Assembly (NCBI GenBank): GCA_037957365.1
Contig: JARHVA010003525.1
Location: 308,501 to 372,500, forward strand
DNA length: 64,000 nt
Source of the DNA: Torreya grandis
Lineage: Eukaryota > Streptophyta > Pinopsida > Cupressales > Taxaceae
Reading direction: 5' to 3'
Positions within the stretch are counted from its first letter, which is position 1, and the number at the start of each line of letters is the position of its first letter. A model generated the notes under the pieces. That model saw nothing but the letters and a program-made list of their open reading frames with translations. It had not been told where the DNA came from and ran no database searches. The position numbers and the translations under genes are program-made. Below, one piece after another: positions 46,651 through 59,100 of this stretch.

Positions 46651-47330
46651 AAACTGCTGAATTCTCGCTCAAGTGGAATACATGTAGGAATCAACATTTA
46701 TATCTCTAAAAAATGTTGAAATGTCTCACCCTACTAGTGCTCATATGTGACAAAGTCTGATTAGATATCACATGACTAACTATAGAAGATGGCAATGAAG
46801 AAACATACAATGAATGGGAGAGAACAACTAGAGAAGAAGATAGACATGGAACATTCACTGCAAGAATGTCCATGGGAATAGGAAAGCAAGGCTCAACAAC
46901 CATCAAAACTGAAGACTGGTCTACAGATGAAGCACTCAGATATATAAGATGAACATCCATAAGAACATATGAGTCGTCAATACTCTCAATGTATATACTA
47001 TCACTACAAAAGTCCTCTAAAATGCAAGTCTATGAAGGCTCTAAAAGAGCAACAATCTACACATGAACGGATGTAGAATCTGCAATGAGATAACTAAGGT
47101 CTAACAAAATCTCATCCTGTAGTGATGGCTCGATAGAAGGAATATCACTATCCACCATGGATGTATCATCACAATAAATAAAAGCATGAGGAGAGAGTAC
47201 AATAGTCTCAGAAGAGATAATAGGAAGCGAAGGAGGAGGTGTGACATAAATCTCAGCAAGATCACTGAAGAGACTCTATAGTATACTGCAAACAATGCAT
47301 GGACACTATGTATGTTCCACATGGCAATGA
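46651..47330 (-). other. Unassigned segment with open but unrecognised minus-strand frames
   Basis: Minus-strand peptides such as DVHLIYLSASSVDQSSVLMV (46706-46960) and SLQDEILLDLSYLIADSTSV have normal composition but match no family I know. The right boundary of the 42373 insertion probably falls in or near here. Confidence 0.3.
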
Positions 47331-48476
47331 AGATCCATTGGATTTGTCATTTTGGCCAACTTTGTTTTGTACCTCAAAACATATTCATTAATAAGTTCAT
47401 TGATTCCTTATTTGATCTTAGCAATTTATGCATGCGACATATTGTTTGGTGATGCTGATATAGAAATGTGTTAGAAACTGATCATCTAGAAGTTTGAATG
47501 CTTTCACTAATTGGATTGATAAATTATAGAACCATCTTAAAGCATAGTCCTTTAAGCTCCTTGGAAATGATTTGGTTAAAAGTTTATCATTTGAAGCATA
47601 ATCAAGGCATGTTGTATAGAAAGACCAAAGATATTGTTCAGGATCACCCTTATCATCATAAAATGTGAACTTGGGTGCAACAAAACTAGTTGGCAAAGGG
47701 TGCAAAGATATCTCAAGTGCTAGAGGATTATGTAATACATATTGTGAATCAATAACATGATTTGATTTCAAATATTTTTGTTTAATGTTGGTAACCTTAG
47801 CTTCCAGAGCATGAATAACTTGGAGAAGAGTTTTCATAGTAGACCCATTGAGATTTAGATTTGAGATTTGAGAAGTCATCAAAGAGGATTTGAGATTTGA
47901 GATTTAGGATTGAGATTTGAGATTTGATGAAGGCATTGAAACCAGTAATTGGGTTAAATTATTAATTGTTCCCATAGAGGATATAGCAATAGTTGTTTGA
48001 TCTTTGGGAAATAATGGTTTGAAAACATATCTCATGCCCCCACTAGATGTAGCATGCAATGTTATGCTTGAGAGAATGGAGATAGGAATAGATGTGTAAT
48101 AGGCATATCCAGTAGCCCGAATATTTGTATCAATAGAGAGCAATGGTTATTCACTAACACCTTTTGATTTTTTAGTTTTTAATATAGTATTTAGGATCTT
48201 GTGGATATCTTCAAGATTTTCACAAATACACTTTCAAAATAATGCAATAGATTTAATTTGCTCTTGATCTACTTGTTCATGCTCTTTGTTTTCATATGTT
48301 TCTTTATCTTCGTGATCAAATTCATTTTCTATAAGATTTTTTTCATTATTTTGCTCATTGTCATTATTAGTAGAAGTTGACATAGTATTAGCTTGAGATA
48401 TTTTTGGTGGCCCAAGGGGTAACTCAAGATGTTGAATAGGAACACCACCTAATATAGGATGACACCTAGGTTGCAT
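47330..48476 (-). pseudogene. Gypsy-3 gag, N-terminal half
   Basis: Met 48476 starts a Glu/Asn-rich leader (MQPRCHPILGGVPIQHLELP...). A heptamer-like GATTTGA repeat at 47850-47930 encodes repeated SNLKSQ-type peptides. The core in 47418-47882 has PKFTFYDDKGDPEQYLWSFY and SFPRSLKDYALRWFYNLSIQ, the classic Tat-type gag motif (DGxxDPxxHLxxF, then AxxWYxxLP). A frameshifted continuation reads INELINEYVLRYKTKLAKM. Broken by several stops. The C-terminal half lies at 41936-42372 across the 42373 insertion. Confidence 0.75.
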
Positions 48477-48569
48477 ACAATTTTTTGAATAAATTTAAAT
48501 AAATACAACAATTATAAACCTTAAAAGGCTAAAAACCTTAGAGCAAATTCGGATTTACATGAAAAGACA

Positions 48570-48587
48570 TAGAGGTTGGGTTCACCA
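48570..48587 (-). other. Gypsy-3 primer-binding site candidate
   Basis: Minus-strand TGGTGAACCCAACCTCTA, 2 nt from the LTR. Correct position and TGG start; tRNA not assigned. Confidence 0.55.
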
Positions 48588-48589
48588 AA

Positions 48590-49835
48590 TGTTTAACCCT
48601 TTTTGGCTTTTGGGTGGGTTAAAGGGGTAGAATAGCCTAATCAAATGAATGAGTAAAACTATTGTAAAATAGGCCAATTAAATTAATTTTGATAATACAA
48701 TATGTTGGATTGAGAAAATTACTAAATATAGAAAGTACATTGTCAATTGATATTATGATAATTGCAATATAAAGAAGAGATAATATTTAGCTTGTTTGTA
48801 GATGTGCAAGTAGATTTGAGATGTACAGAGGTGGAAGCAATCAAACTAATGCTTAGGATCTAGTCGTTAGATATTGGAAATATTCATCAATGCTTCTATC
48901 TGTGGCTTGATGTTTCTATTATGTATAAAATATTCATTGTATTGAAAAATGTTTGTTTGTGTCTGTTATGATTTTATATCATCTTTTTATTGATGTATTT
49001 TGATCGCATGCACATACTCTGTATGATTGTATAGCTCAAATCGTAGTTATTCACCTTAGGTTATGTCACCTTACCAAAAATGGGTTAGTGGGCTCACGAA
49101 GTCGAGCTGACCTCAAGGACTCTTTTATCAATGAGTACTACCTAAAATGTGGGATTGTGTGTGCACAAGGGTGCAATATGTTATATGTAAGGTCATACAA
49201 TGATCTAGTGTGTAACTTGACAAATACTGCTCAAGGTTGTTCTTTGAAAGCCTCAGATCTGTAATATGACTGCTCCTATGATTGATATAGAAATAGGGAA
49301 GAATATGATAGTAGAGCTCAGTGGTGCAATTGATTGAATGAGCTTGAATAGGTGCTTGCTTAGTGTTTGCTAGATGAATAATGAGTAGGCTTTGATTTGT
49401 ATTTATATCGCACATTTTGAAAATATCTCATGAAAGGGTTAGATAAGACAAATATGTTGACCCATATGTTTTGAAAGATTTACAATTTGAATGATTTTTG
49501 AGGTACAAACACTTGATAATGAAACTAGACACTAGCATCAACGCTAGTGTCCCTCTACAAATGTAGGTATTCGGTAGAGTAAAAATTTGCTAAAGGTCTT
49601 TAACTGATAGTGAAGGATATAAATCATGTTTTAAGCTTGTTATAGTGTATAGGTGATTGGGGTAATTAGAATGATAGGGTCGATCCATAAGATAAGCAAT
49701 TACGCATATAATAAGATGGCAAATGCGAGCCTTTCGGCAACAGGAGGGTCTAGAATGGAAGGCTAGAGCCCTGATTGGTATTTGTCAAATGTACAACACT
49801 GAGATGCTATACATAATCAGATTTTAGTATCTACA
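48590..49835 (-). repeat. Gypsy-3 right LTR (5' in sense), 1246 bp
   Basis: Collinear with the left LTR. Minus-strand TATA candidate GATATAAATAC at about 49391-49401. Contains an extra segment of about 150 bp (about 49080-49290) absent from the left LTR. Confidence 0.88.
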
Positions 49836-51660
49836 AAAGCACGAGCATAAGAAATATTTAAAGCACTAAAATTTGAATCTTGGGATATTTATATTAAAAA
49901 GTAATGGTTGACAAGAAATAAGTTTGTAAAATTTAAAGTACTTTGGCTATGGTAATTTAAAAACCATCAAATAATGAATAAATAAATAATGTGGCTAACG
50001 AATTTGAATGGCATAACATGTAAAAATATAATAAATGAGTCCAAATTAAAATTGTATAGATTTCAACGATGTACCACCAACATGATTGAAGAAGTCTAGA
50101 ACAAATCAAATCAAAGACTTAAGTAATAACGGGTTAAAAATACAAGGTGAGCAAATTAAAAATTCTAAAAGTAAAAGTAATTTTGGGGAAAGTCAAGCTA
50201 TCAAAAGGATTAAAAGATTACAAATTCAACGTAGAGGTGGAGGTAAAATTAAAAGAGAATGCTAAAAATAAAAATAAAACCCCAATTGATAAAGAGAAAC
50301 GTGAGAATGTTTTTATAACTTATATGCTCCTTCAAATATTATTGTTTGCCGTGGACGCACCGTATATATGCCCAAGCCCATGATGATTGAGCATGCCCGC
50401 TAGAGGAAGAATATGGAAACCCATCACTGCACGACCACTTGGAAACGCCATTGTCCTGCGCCCCCTTGAGGTGATGGCCAAAAGGGCCCTTCTTTGTAGT
50501 TGAATTTTCATTGTATGGCTGCTATACAGTGTCGTACGACTGCTCCAATGTCGTATGTCTGCTACATTGTCGTACAATTGCTACATTGTCCTACGATTAC
50601 TACAATGCTCTGCTATCGTGAGGTACAACTGCTACAGTGATTTTAAAAAAAAAATCAGTATCCTAAAGGGTTTTAGGGTTTTTTTAATTTATTTTGTTTT
50701 GTTTTGGATAAGTGGGTTTTTAGAAACATTCTCGCAAAAGTTTTGTTTGGACAAATTAGATTGCAGAACTTGTTTATAAATGTTTTTACACGAGTATTTT
50801 CAGCAAGGAAGGGTATTTGAAAGTTTCAGGGGTATCCACCTCTACAATAAAAGCAATCCTTCTAGGAACGTTTTCTGTCTTTCTTATTCAGTCTCATTTT
50901 TTTCGTGTTTTATTTGGGTTGTGTCAGAAGGGACTCCAACTCGTTTATAAAGGGGGAATAAATGTAGACTGTTGAATTTAACGAAAATATTGTTTTATAG
51001 TTCACATTTTATTGTATTGTTATTATTTTCTTGTTGGCTTTAGGTAATGTCTTAATTGCTTTTTAGTTAAATTTGGTTGTAGTTGATGATTGTGTTTGAA
51101 CAGAGCACCATTGAGTATTTTGTCATATAAATATATTGATACATGTTGAGGTAGCGGTGCTGATGTGACAGGGACCTTTGTACCGAGCAAATGTAATGAA
51201 CAGTAAGTACCTTATGCAATACAACTATTATTTTTTTATGTTTCGTTGTGCTATGTTTCTTATGTACTCATGATTTTGAAATACTATTCTCTTAGTAGTG
51301 TAGCCTTTATAACAAACAGGGGAATGGTGCACTAATCCAAAAATGACCTTACAGAGTCTTAATCGTATCAAATAAACCTGAAATTGTACAAGTAAAGAGA
51401 AAAAGCAAGACTAGGAATTTTGTTAAAAGAGTTGATACGTGAACTAAGATGCAAATGAAACTAACAGAACCAAGACTGCTATTATGATTTAAATGAAATG
51501 TGCAGGGGTATGGAAGTGTGAGGTGATTATCAATTAGAGATAAAACCCAAACCTTTTAAAACCCTTGTTTCAAATGGGAACTTATAGGGATGCAAGCAAA
51601 CTGAAACAACAAGAGCTATGTAATTGTTTCTAACTTTAATAAATGCATTGTTGAAAAGTA
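49836..51660. other. No gene seen; degenerate 19-bp repeats
   Basis: 50510-50640 holds about six imperfect units of the form CTGCTACATTGTCGTACAA, each with a GTAC core. Around 50840-51000 there is LTR-like sequence (ACAATAAAAGCAATCC; ATAAAGGGGGAATAAATG), but I could not define ends. Confidence 0.45.
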
Positions 51661-51662
51661 TA

Positions 51663-52465
51663 GTTGCTAGGAGATGGATACGGGAGATGAGTACCAATAT
51701 CGATACACCATTTTTAAAAAAATAGGAGATGGGGTACGAGGAGACAACAATATATATTTATTATTTATATATTATATATTATGAAAAAATTATGGAAATT
51801 TATACTATTACAATGCCAATACTAACATATAGAATAATTGAAAAAATAACATTTAAAGATTAAAATTAAAATTAAAAAATTAAATGATAATTATTAATTA
51901 ATAATATTATAAGTATTAATTTATTAAAAAATAAAATATTTAATATTAAACATCTAATTTTTTAAACATTAAAAAATAAATATTAAACTTAAAATTAAAA
52001 AACATTGTAGTTTACAAAACAAAATATATATTAAAAATTTAAAACATAAGTGTAAATTGTAAAACATTGTCGAACGACATTACCTCGCAGTGCTACAAAC
52101 GATAATGCCAGTCATTACTATCAGCGCCTACAAAAAATTAAGAAAATAAAAATACTCAAGCTTTTGAAAAAATGACCTATCTGTTCCTCCTACAAATGCA
52201 AGTGCAAATGCCACACACAACACTATGGTAAAATAAGAAGCATTTTGGTAATTTTTATAAGCTTTTTTTGTGCATTTTTCATGCCTCTAGGGTTTTTTCT
52301 ATTTAGAGATGCATTTTTTTTAAGCAACAACGTGGCAGGGATGCAAGGATGGGTGGGGGGACGTCTCTGGCCACGGGAGACATCTTTGTACCCATCTCTC
52401 ATACCTGAAACATGTCCCCGTACCTGGGACTTGTCCAAGGGGTGGGGGATGCATCTCCTTGCAAC
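51663..52465. mobile_element. 803-bp element with terminal inverted repeats
   Basis: Left end GTTGCTAGGAGATGGATAC (51663-51681) matches the reverse complement of the right end, GTTGCAAGGAGATGCATCC (52465-52447), at 16 of 19 positions. Further subterminal inverted words GGGTAC and GGAGAC occur at both ends; the middle (51800-52060) is extremely AT-rich. No transposase and no clear target duplication. A related left end lies at about 28918. Probable non-autonomous DNA transposon. Confidence 0.5.
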
Positions 52466-53145
52466 CTTGCTAAAAAACAAAGAATAACAAAACTAAATTC
52501 TTACCTTGTCAAATGTGGAGATGACAGACTTAGGTGAGCAAAATGTTGAAACTGGAGTGTGGTGTTCTCAAAAGGTAACCTCTCATGTAATTTATTGCGA
52601 AGAGACAACCTAGATAATGAATCACTCTCAAACTGTAGCTAGGATGAAAAAATCACTGATGAGACAACAAAACAAGCAATAGAACAACTGAAAAGCGCTA
52701 AAAAATCACAAGCCCTCAAACATCTCTGTATTTACAGACTTGAGAAAGAATGGGACTAGTTGTGCAAATTTCAAATGGATAGGGAAATGAACCAACCTTC
52801 TATGTGTGTCTATGACCATTTGTTTCCACTTCGTTATTCCTTTATTTTCCTTAGAGTAACGTAAGGTAGATTCAACGATTTGCAAGGTAGGACTGCCTTG
52901 ATAATGACACGACTGCCACCAGCAATCTTGTCTCTCATAGGAAAATGGAAAGATAATAAGGGGAGGTGATAATGACTAAAGGATACGAGAGATAGATGTA
53001 AGTATGATGACATAGAATAGGCCAAACTTCCAAAGTGATGACAATGTAGGATTACACACTAGGGTTTAGAGGTTGGGCATGCCAAATAACAACCAAAGTG
53101 CAATGGTACATGTTGGTAAATACATATATTTTATGCTTATCAATA
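52466..53145. other. No gene seen
   Basis: No recognisable protein, LTR end or repeat. Confidence 0.4.
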
Positions 53146-53459
53146 GACTCTAATGTTGTATCCTAAAGCGATTTTTTGGGTGCATATAGAGCCTTGTCTA
53201 TGACAAGGAGTGTACAACATGCTCAACATACAACCTCTTGTAGGGAAGGCCTTACACACCCAATAGATGGGGAAGGTTATGACAATTAGTAACTTGGCCA
53301 AGGACTCTAATGTTGCATCCTAAAGCGATTTTTTGGGTGCATATAGAGCCTTGCCTTTGACACAGAGTGTACAACATGCTTAACATACAACCTCTTGTAG
53401 GGAAGGTCTCACACACCCAATAAACGGAGAAGGTTATAACAATTAGCAACTTGGCCAAA
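53146..53459. repeat. 157-bp tandem duplication
   Basis: 53146-53302 and 53303-53459 are direct copies beginning GACTCTAATGTTG and ending ACTTGGCCA, with about a dozen differences. Confidence 0.85.
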
Positions 53460-53960
53460 AAATAAGGCCTTCTTTGGGATGGTCATTCATGGCAAAATCA
53501 TTAACACCAATAACCTACAAAAGTAGGCTAGATGGGACTCTTTGGATCCCAAACTTGCCAACAAGAGGCAAATTCAATAAAAAAAAAATTCTTCATTGTT
53601 CAATTGCAAAGGCAACATGGTAATAGTCAACAGAGAAATTCTAGTTGTGCCAACCCATAATCTCACCTCGAAGTCATGCTTCATAATTGGGTCAAAATGG
53701 TGTCTAGCTCATCAATTATCAACTTTTTTTGTTCTCAAATCCCTAGTTTCCTATTTAGAAACCTTTGGCCTTAGATAAACTAATGAACTTTTGAAGATAC
53801 ATTTAAGGCACTACTAGAAGTTACCCACAAAATTATCAACAAAGTACGTTTGACAACTATTGAAATTTGTATAAGGACAAGCCCAACTTTAATGTTTCTA
53901 ACATCTGTGAGTTAGCCTTCTACTTGGACTAAAAATTCTCATTCCATTACACCACCCCCC
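53460..53960. other. No gene seen upstream of the LINE RNase H remnant
   Basis: Plus-strand frames are broken; no RT or zinc-ribbon motif of a LINE could be read. Confidence 0.4.
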
Positions 53961-56112
53961 ATTTTCATGTCCCCACCTTCCCCAACTAGTCACCCATATA
54001 ACCCCTTTTTACAAATTTTAATTTTGATAAAGTCTCCTCTAGGAAACTGGGACTAACAGGGGTTTTGGGCATTATTAGAGACCTACAAGGGCACTTTGGC
54101 CTAAACTATTATCAGTATATAGGTACCAAAACCAATGATCACCGATTATGGGCTCTTTACCAAGGAATCCAAATTGCCTTCAAGCCAGATGTCACTCATT
54201 TGCATTACAAATGGGGCTTTTGAATTCTAATATCCCTTGTAGAATAGACTTATCAATTTTTTGATCCTTGTCCCTGGGAAAACCACATAATCCCATTGGT
54301 CCCTTCAAGGCAAGCTGCCACAATGTCACATAATAGAGGTCATTACCCAGATGCTGATGAAGTTTCATGATGTCATGTCCCCAATTTCTGCCCTTCCTTA
54401 GTGACAACATTTCTAGCAGTGTTGGTCTATTATCTGGTTCCCATAGGCCAGCAGAGCGTAGAGGGAACCAACCCAGGGGCTTTGAGAGTCCTGCATGAGC
54501 CTCCCAAGTAGTTTGGAGCAGTAGACAACAGTTTCCTACAATTTAGGAGGGATTCCTAATTTGTAGGGATTGACTAGGAGTGGTCTAGGAGGCATTTGGA
54601 GACCTCGGCGAACGTTTTGGAGACTTAGAGTGCATCTCCTATTTTTTAGGAGGCATTCCTATTTTTTAGGAGGAACTACCAATTCGGTGATAGTTCTCTC
54701 AGAGGTGCACACAGTAGGGGAGAGTCATTGGGACTCAATTTTGGTTATTCAGTGTTGGGGACTTGGTGTTCTGGCAGTTATTGATTAGTTGGGAGACTTT
54801 CCTTGTTTTTAGGAGGCAGTTCCTACATTTATGGGGGTTATTCCTACTTTTTAGGAGGTATGATCATGCCCAGGGTTGGGACTCCATGAGATTACTCTTT
54901 GGGTTCAGTTTCAGAGAGATAGGGCTTGTTTCCTAGATTTTAGGAGCATCCCTAGATTTTAGGGATGAGACTGCCAGTGGATCCTTGATTTCCGACTTCA
55001 GTCACAGACAGGTGACAGGATGATTTGTTGGTTCATGATGTCAGTTGGACATTTTGTGGCTACTTGGGTTATATTTTTAATATTTCCTAAGTTTTCGTCT
55101 TTTTATTAAATAAGGCTAAGTGGTTAGCCATTTTGGAGTAATAAGGGGTTTTTGGCCTCATCTGGATGCGCACCCTATGGTATGATAGCTCGTTGGAAAG
55201 GTCTCGAAATTCTCTAAATCTTTCTCTTTGGTCTCAGGGCAATTCAGTGAACGGATTTCTGTCTATGAGGAAAAAGGTCATTTTCTAGTAACATGACCAC
55301 TTTAAAATAAGAAATTATAACACCTTCACTTCCCAACGCCACTTGGAGACACTTAGGGTTCACTTTGCATTTGAGAAGGGTTATAAGGAGATGGAAGCTT
55401 CATTGTTGGAGGATCATTTTTTGACATATTATATTTTGGAGAAGTGCGCTTGGGCTCAGGAGGAGCTTTCTGCATTGGGACGCCAAACCCCAATTGCTGG
55501 CCTGTTTGGGACGTAGCCCCCATACAATGGACTTTACTCATTCAGATTCGTTGGGAGATTAATCAATGTTTCTTTGAGAGGAGCTGGAAGTTTGACAGAG
55601 TTCAACAGATATTAAGGAGCGATTTCAGATTGTGAGGGTTTCTTTTGTACGGCTGAACCTGGCAGCTTGTGTAAATAGTACGACTGTACTTGACAGTCAT
55701 TTCTTATCACAGCAACGCATCAACAAGGATTCTTTCAGCTGGCTGCCATTCTTCTTTTGGATTAGATTACCTTCAGCAATTCAGGTTGGCTGTTTGTCAT
55801 TGTAATTTACCAGAATTATTGAGAATTCATCATTGGTTCCTTATTTGATTCAATATCTTAAATTCTGCCCTTTTGAAATTGGATCTGGCTGTCCTTGGGT
55901 TTTAATTTCATAAGTTATTTATGTTATTGCATTTCAATTATTTATTTATTGCAAAATTTCTCAAAACACAAAAACAAAAGAAAAACAAACAAACCCTTCT
56001 GCAACTTTCCGTGGGATCCATCAGGGATCGTTCACATGAAATTACATTCACACTTGTAAAGAGGCATACAAATGGCGTGGCTGACCTTCTAGCTAAGCAT
56101 GCAATTAACTAA
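53960..56112 (+). pseudogene. LINE-type RNase H remnant, split by solo LTR C
   Basis: Plus-strand peptide FYKFNFDKVSSRKLGLTGVL, then GIIRDLQGHF and THRLWALYQGIQIAF-like sequence (about 54000-54170), matches the KxNFDGxSRGNPGxxGxGGIIRDxxG...AELxALxxGI start of the RNase H found at the end of plant L1-type LINEs. Next to the LTR the frame reads IIEVITQMLMKF (54324-54365), and beyond it HEITFTLVKRHTNGVADLLA (56037-56097) ending KHAIN and a stop at 56110-56112, the xxFxHVxRxxNxxADxLAK end of the same fold. Excising 54371-56039 rejoins the frame. Frameshifts lie near 54180-54290. Confidence 0.75.
54371..56034 (+). mobile_element. Solo LTR C, 1664 bp
   Basis: Starts TGTCATGTCCCC, ends GGGATCGTTCA, with CATGA duplicated outside (54366-54370 and 56035-56039). 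The LINE reading frame is continuous when it is removed, which independently confirms both ends. Contains repeated TTTTTAGGAGG(C/A) words at 54640-54850. The end contains CTTTCCGTGGGATC, typical of gypsy LTR ends. No element interior. Confidence 0.85.
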
Positions 56113-59100
56113 GCTCATATTAATGATGACCTACTCACTTTAAACAAATGCTCAATACCGCCTCACATCTTCATCAAGTTCTATTATGAAACTCAAAAAA
56201 TTAATCCATATTCTACATCAATGTTAAGATATTTTTATTCTTTAAAAAATCTCCATTTACACTTACCCAACACTCTCTCATTCACTTATATTCTATTTTT
56301 ATAGATTTTAGTTACACCTTTACTCTAATTTTTTTAATTACATGCCCAATTTCTTAATATCTCCACATTCCACTTCCATTTCCTAACATCCCTACCACCT
56401 CCACATTTAGACCTCCATTCCTCCTTATCCATGACCCCATCAAACATTTTTCCTATGCCGCGCACATGTGAAAAAACTTGAGCGGCGCCTTGAGTGCACT
56501 CAAGGGCGCTTTGGCCTGCCCGTACCGGGCTTTGCAGCAGGTCTAGCTGCTGCCTAGGCCCAGAGAAGGCTCATCCCTCTGCTCATTAATTTCTGACAGC
56601 TTCTGACAATTATTTATTTATTTTATATGACAATTTTCAATAGTTTGTAAAATGGATTAACGCCACCACGTAGCAAACATGATACAAAAAATAATTTAAA
56701 AACATATTGACCAAGGTATAACATTTAAATTATGTGCGCATCAAGGGTGAAAAGGCTGGCTCTTCTATATGGAGTGAAACATGCAATGCAATGCAATGCA
56801 CGCTCACCCCTGCTGAGTCGGGGCCCTGACTTGACTTGGAACTGCATGTGCACGGCACGGTACATCCCTCTCACTTAGTTAGCTCCTCTTCTCATTGCAC
56901 GTTTATCTCGTGAATACCTGAGTCACGTACTCACTCCCTCTCCCATCACTCTTTCATTTAAATTTCACCAACTTCGTTTTCACAATCTCTCACCATACAT
57001 GGACTTTGGCAACGCTTTATTTTCGTGATAGTTGAACACATGGAAGACTATCCCCTATCTCGAACTGTTTTATCAAATATCACATACTATAGCTGGACTA
57101 ACAAACAATTCACCATACTTTAGCATTTTATGAAGTTAAGGCACCACCAACCCATTTTCATTCATCCCATTTCACATAGGGATTTGTCATATTGGTGAAA
57201 TTCAAGCAAGGCTGCAAAGGAGGGACTAAAGTAAAAGTATAATGATCATGTTCTATTTTGTTCACACAACGTATAATATTTGGCACCCTTAGTTAAAAGT
57301 CTCCTAACAACCATGGTTCATATTCAGGGTATTATATCCTCATTGGGAATAAATATTATTGTAACGAAACACCAGCTGGCCATCTACTTGGGAATAATGT
57401 TGAGCTATCTTGGCAAAGGAGTACGGCTGACCCTCTCTGTGGGACACGTGGAAGCGGATCCTTTCATGCACATCTCTTTTCACAATCCATTTAAGGCTGA
57501 GAACCTGTCCAATTTGCAATGCAAAAGTTTGTTTAAATATCTCAGATGTTTGTAATCTACATCTTCTGTCAAGTTTCCCTTTCTCCCGCAGTGAAGGGTT
57601 GGAAGGTCAAATGTCAACACTCGCTGTAACTAGCTGGGTGTTATGACACGGTATGAGACACTTAAAGGAAGCATAGTGCCAAAAAAGTACTTGTTCAATT
57701 AGGGTCAAGGCACCTTGTTTGCGGCTTATCCCAACTGTATGAGGAGTAGGCGTATGTGGTTCAGTGTAAAGACGGGAGAACTCATACAGTTTACTCTTTT
57801 TCACCTTTGGCTATCTTTAGCCCTAACCAGGATAGAGTCAACACTCTAATGATGAAGATATTCATGACAATTCTAGCCCTAAATTAGTGAAAAATGCCCC
57901 AAATCCAGTTCATGTATTTGGGATTGATTGTCAAATTGGGCTTTTAAGAATTCTGACCTATAGCATACCAAATACTGATCAATTTAACTCTCGTTTTATG
58001 GCCCTTAGAAGAAGCATTCGCCTCTAAGGAACTGCTATAAAACAGAGTTCTAATCTCTCAATCTCTCTTTGCCAAATTGTTCCAAAACACATGTTGAGAG
58101 TGCTTAAGAGGGGCAAGAAAATTAAGAATTTTCATCAGAGGATTCAGCCTCAACATGGGGTTCATGATGGCAAGGCATCATATGAGATTAAACTGGAAGA
58201 GGGGGAGATTCCTCCAATGCTTCTTCTCGTGGAGGGGAAAACAGAGTAGGGGCTGCTACTCGCAGTCAAATCAATTTGGACATTGAACAATCCAGGGGTT
58301 TTCAGCAATGAAGGTAAGTCTCTTTGACTCAAACCAGCAATTATCTTTGAGAAATAAAATGGACTCAAGCCCTAACAAGGCTCACCTGGGACCTCTCACT
58401 CCTCAGACCCACACATGTTCAAAGCATTGAAGAATTGGGATTTGGAAGCGCCAGCAAAAATACCTTGACTCCAGAAAAGGATAATCGACTTGCTTCTCCC
58501 CTTCTGTTTGGTTATCTTTCTATCAGCCCTTTCGCCCTCCATTTAAACTTGAGTAAACTCAAACAAAAACTCTATTTCTAATTTAGGGCTTTGAGGAGCC
58601 ATTAAAAATCAATGAATAGCCTATTGTAGACATGTAAAATTAACATTTAAACTAAAACTGTGCCCTTATGACCACTCTTTTATACACTTGGCTCTAGACC
58701 TATCTTGGGGCCCCTTTTGATTACTTTTGATCATCCTGCACACTCTTCTAAGTTGACAAATGACTCTAGAATGCACTCTTCCCTATTCTTATCAACTTTA
58801 GACATCTTTTAGGCCCTGCCTAACACTCAGCATGATAAAATCACCCATTGGACAAAAGCGCCCTGGGGACAGTTGTGCACCGCTCTAGGGTCCTTGCCCC
58901 CTCCCCTATCTTCACGCCAAATAATGGCTAATTTACTAAATTCAAAGCTATAAGAAGGTTGGTCCATGTCCTTAATAAGCCTCATACAAAGGATTTTCAA
59001 TGATATGACTATATAAGCACTTTTCAAACCATGTGGCACAGAGGAGGCTTCTACATTGAAAAACATCATAATCACACTTGCACATTGAGAGCAAAATACC

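Larger units (their letters stand above)
30988..49835 (-). mobile_element. Gypsy-3: old Tat-like Ty3/gypsy element, split by nested insertions
   Basis: LTRs at 30988-32058 and 48590-49835 share start TGTTTAACCC and end AGTATCTACA. Minus sense is shown by a polypurine tract beside the left LTR, a primer-like site beside the right LTR, gag near 47.3-48.5 kb and 41.9-42.4 kb, and protease near 40.1-40.4 kb. RT, RNase H and integrase are not recognisable. Flanking 5-mers GAAGT and AAAGC differ at two positions, compatible with a decayed target duplication. Nested inside are Copia-1, solo LTR B and the insertion starting at 42373. Confidence 0.85.

Noticed and set aside
54192..54410. Minus-strand 72-codon frame next to solo LTR C
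   Set aside because: It is the antisense shadow of the LINE RNase H remnant read on the plus strand.
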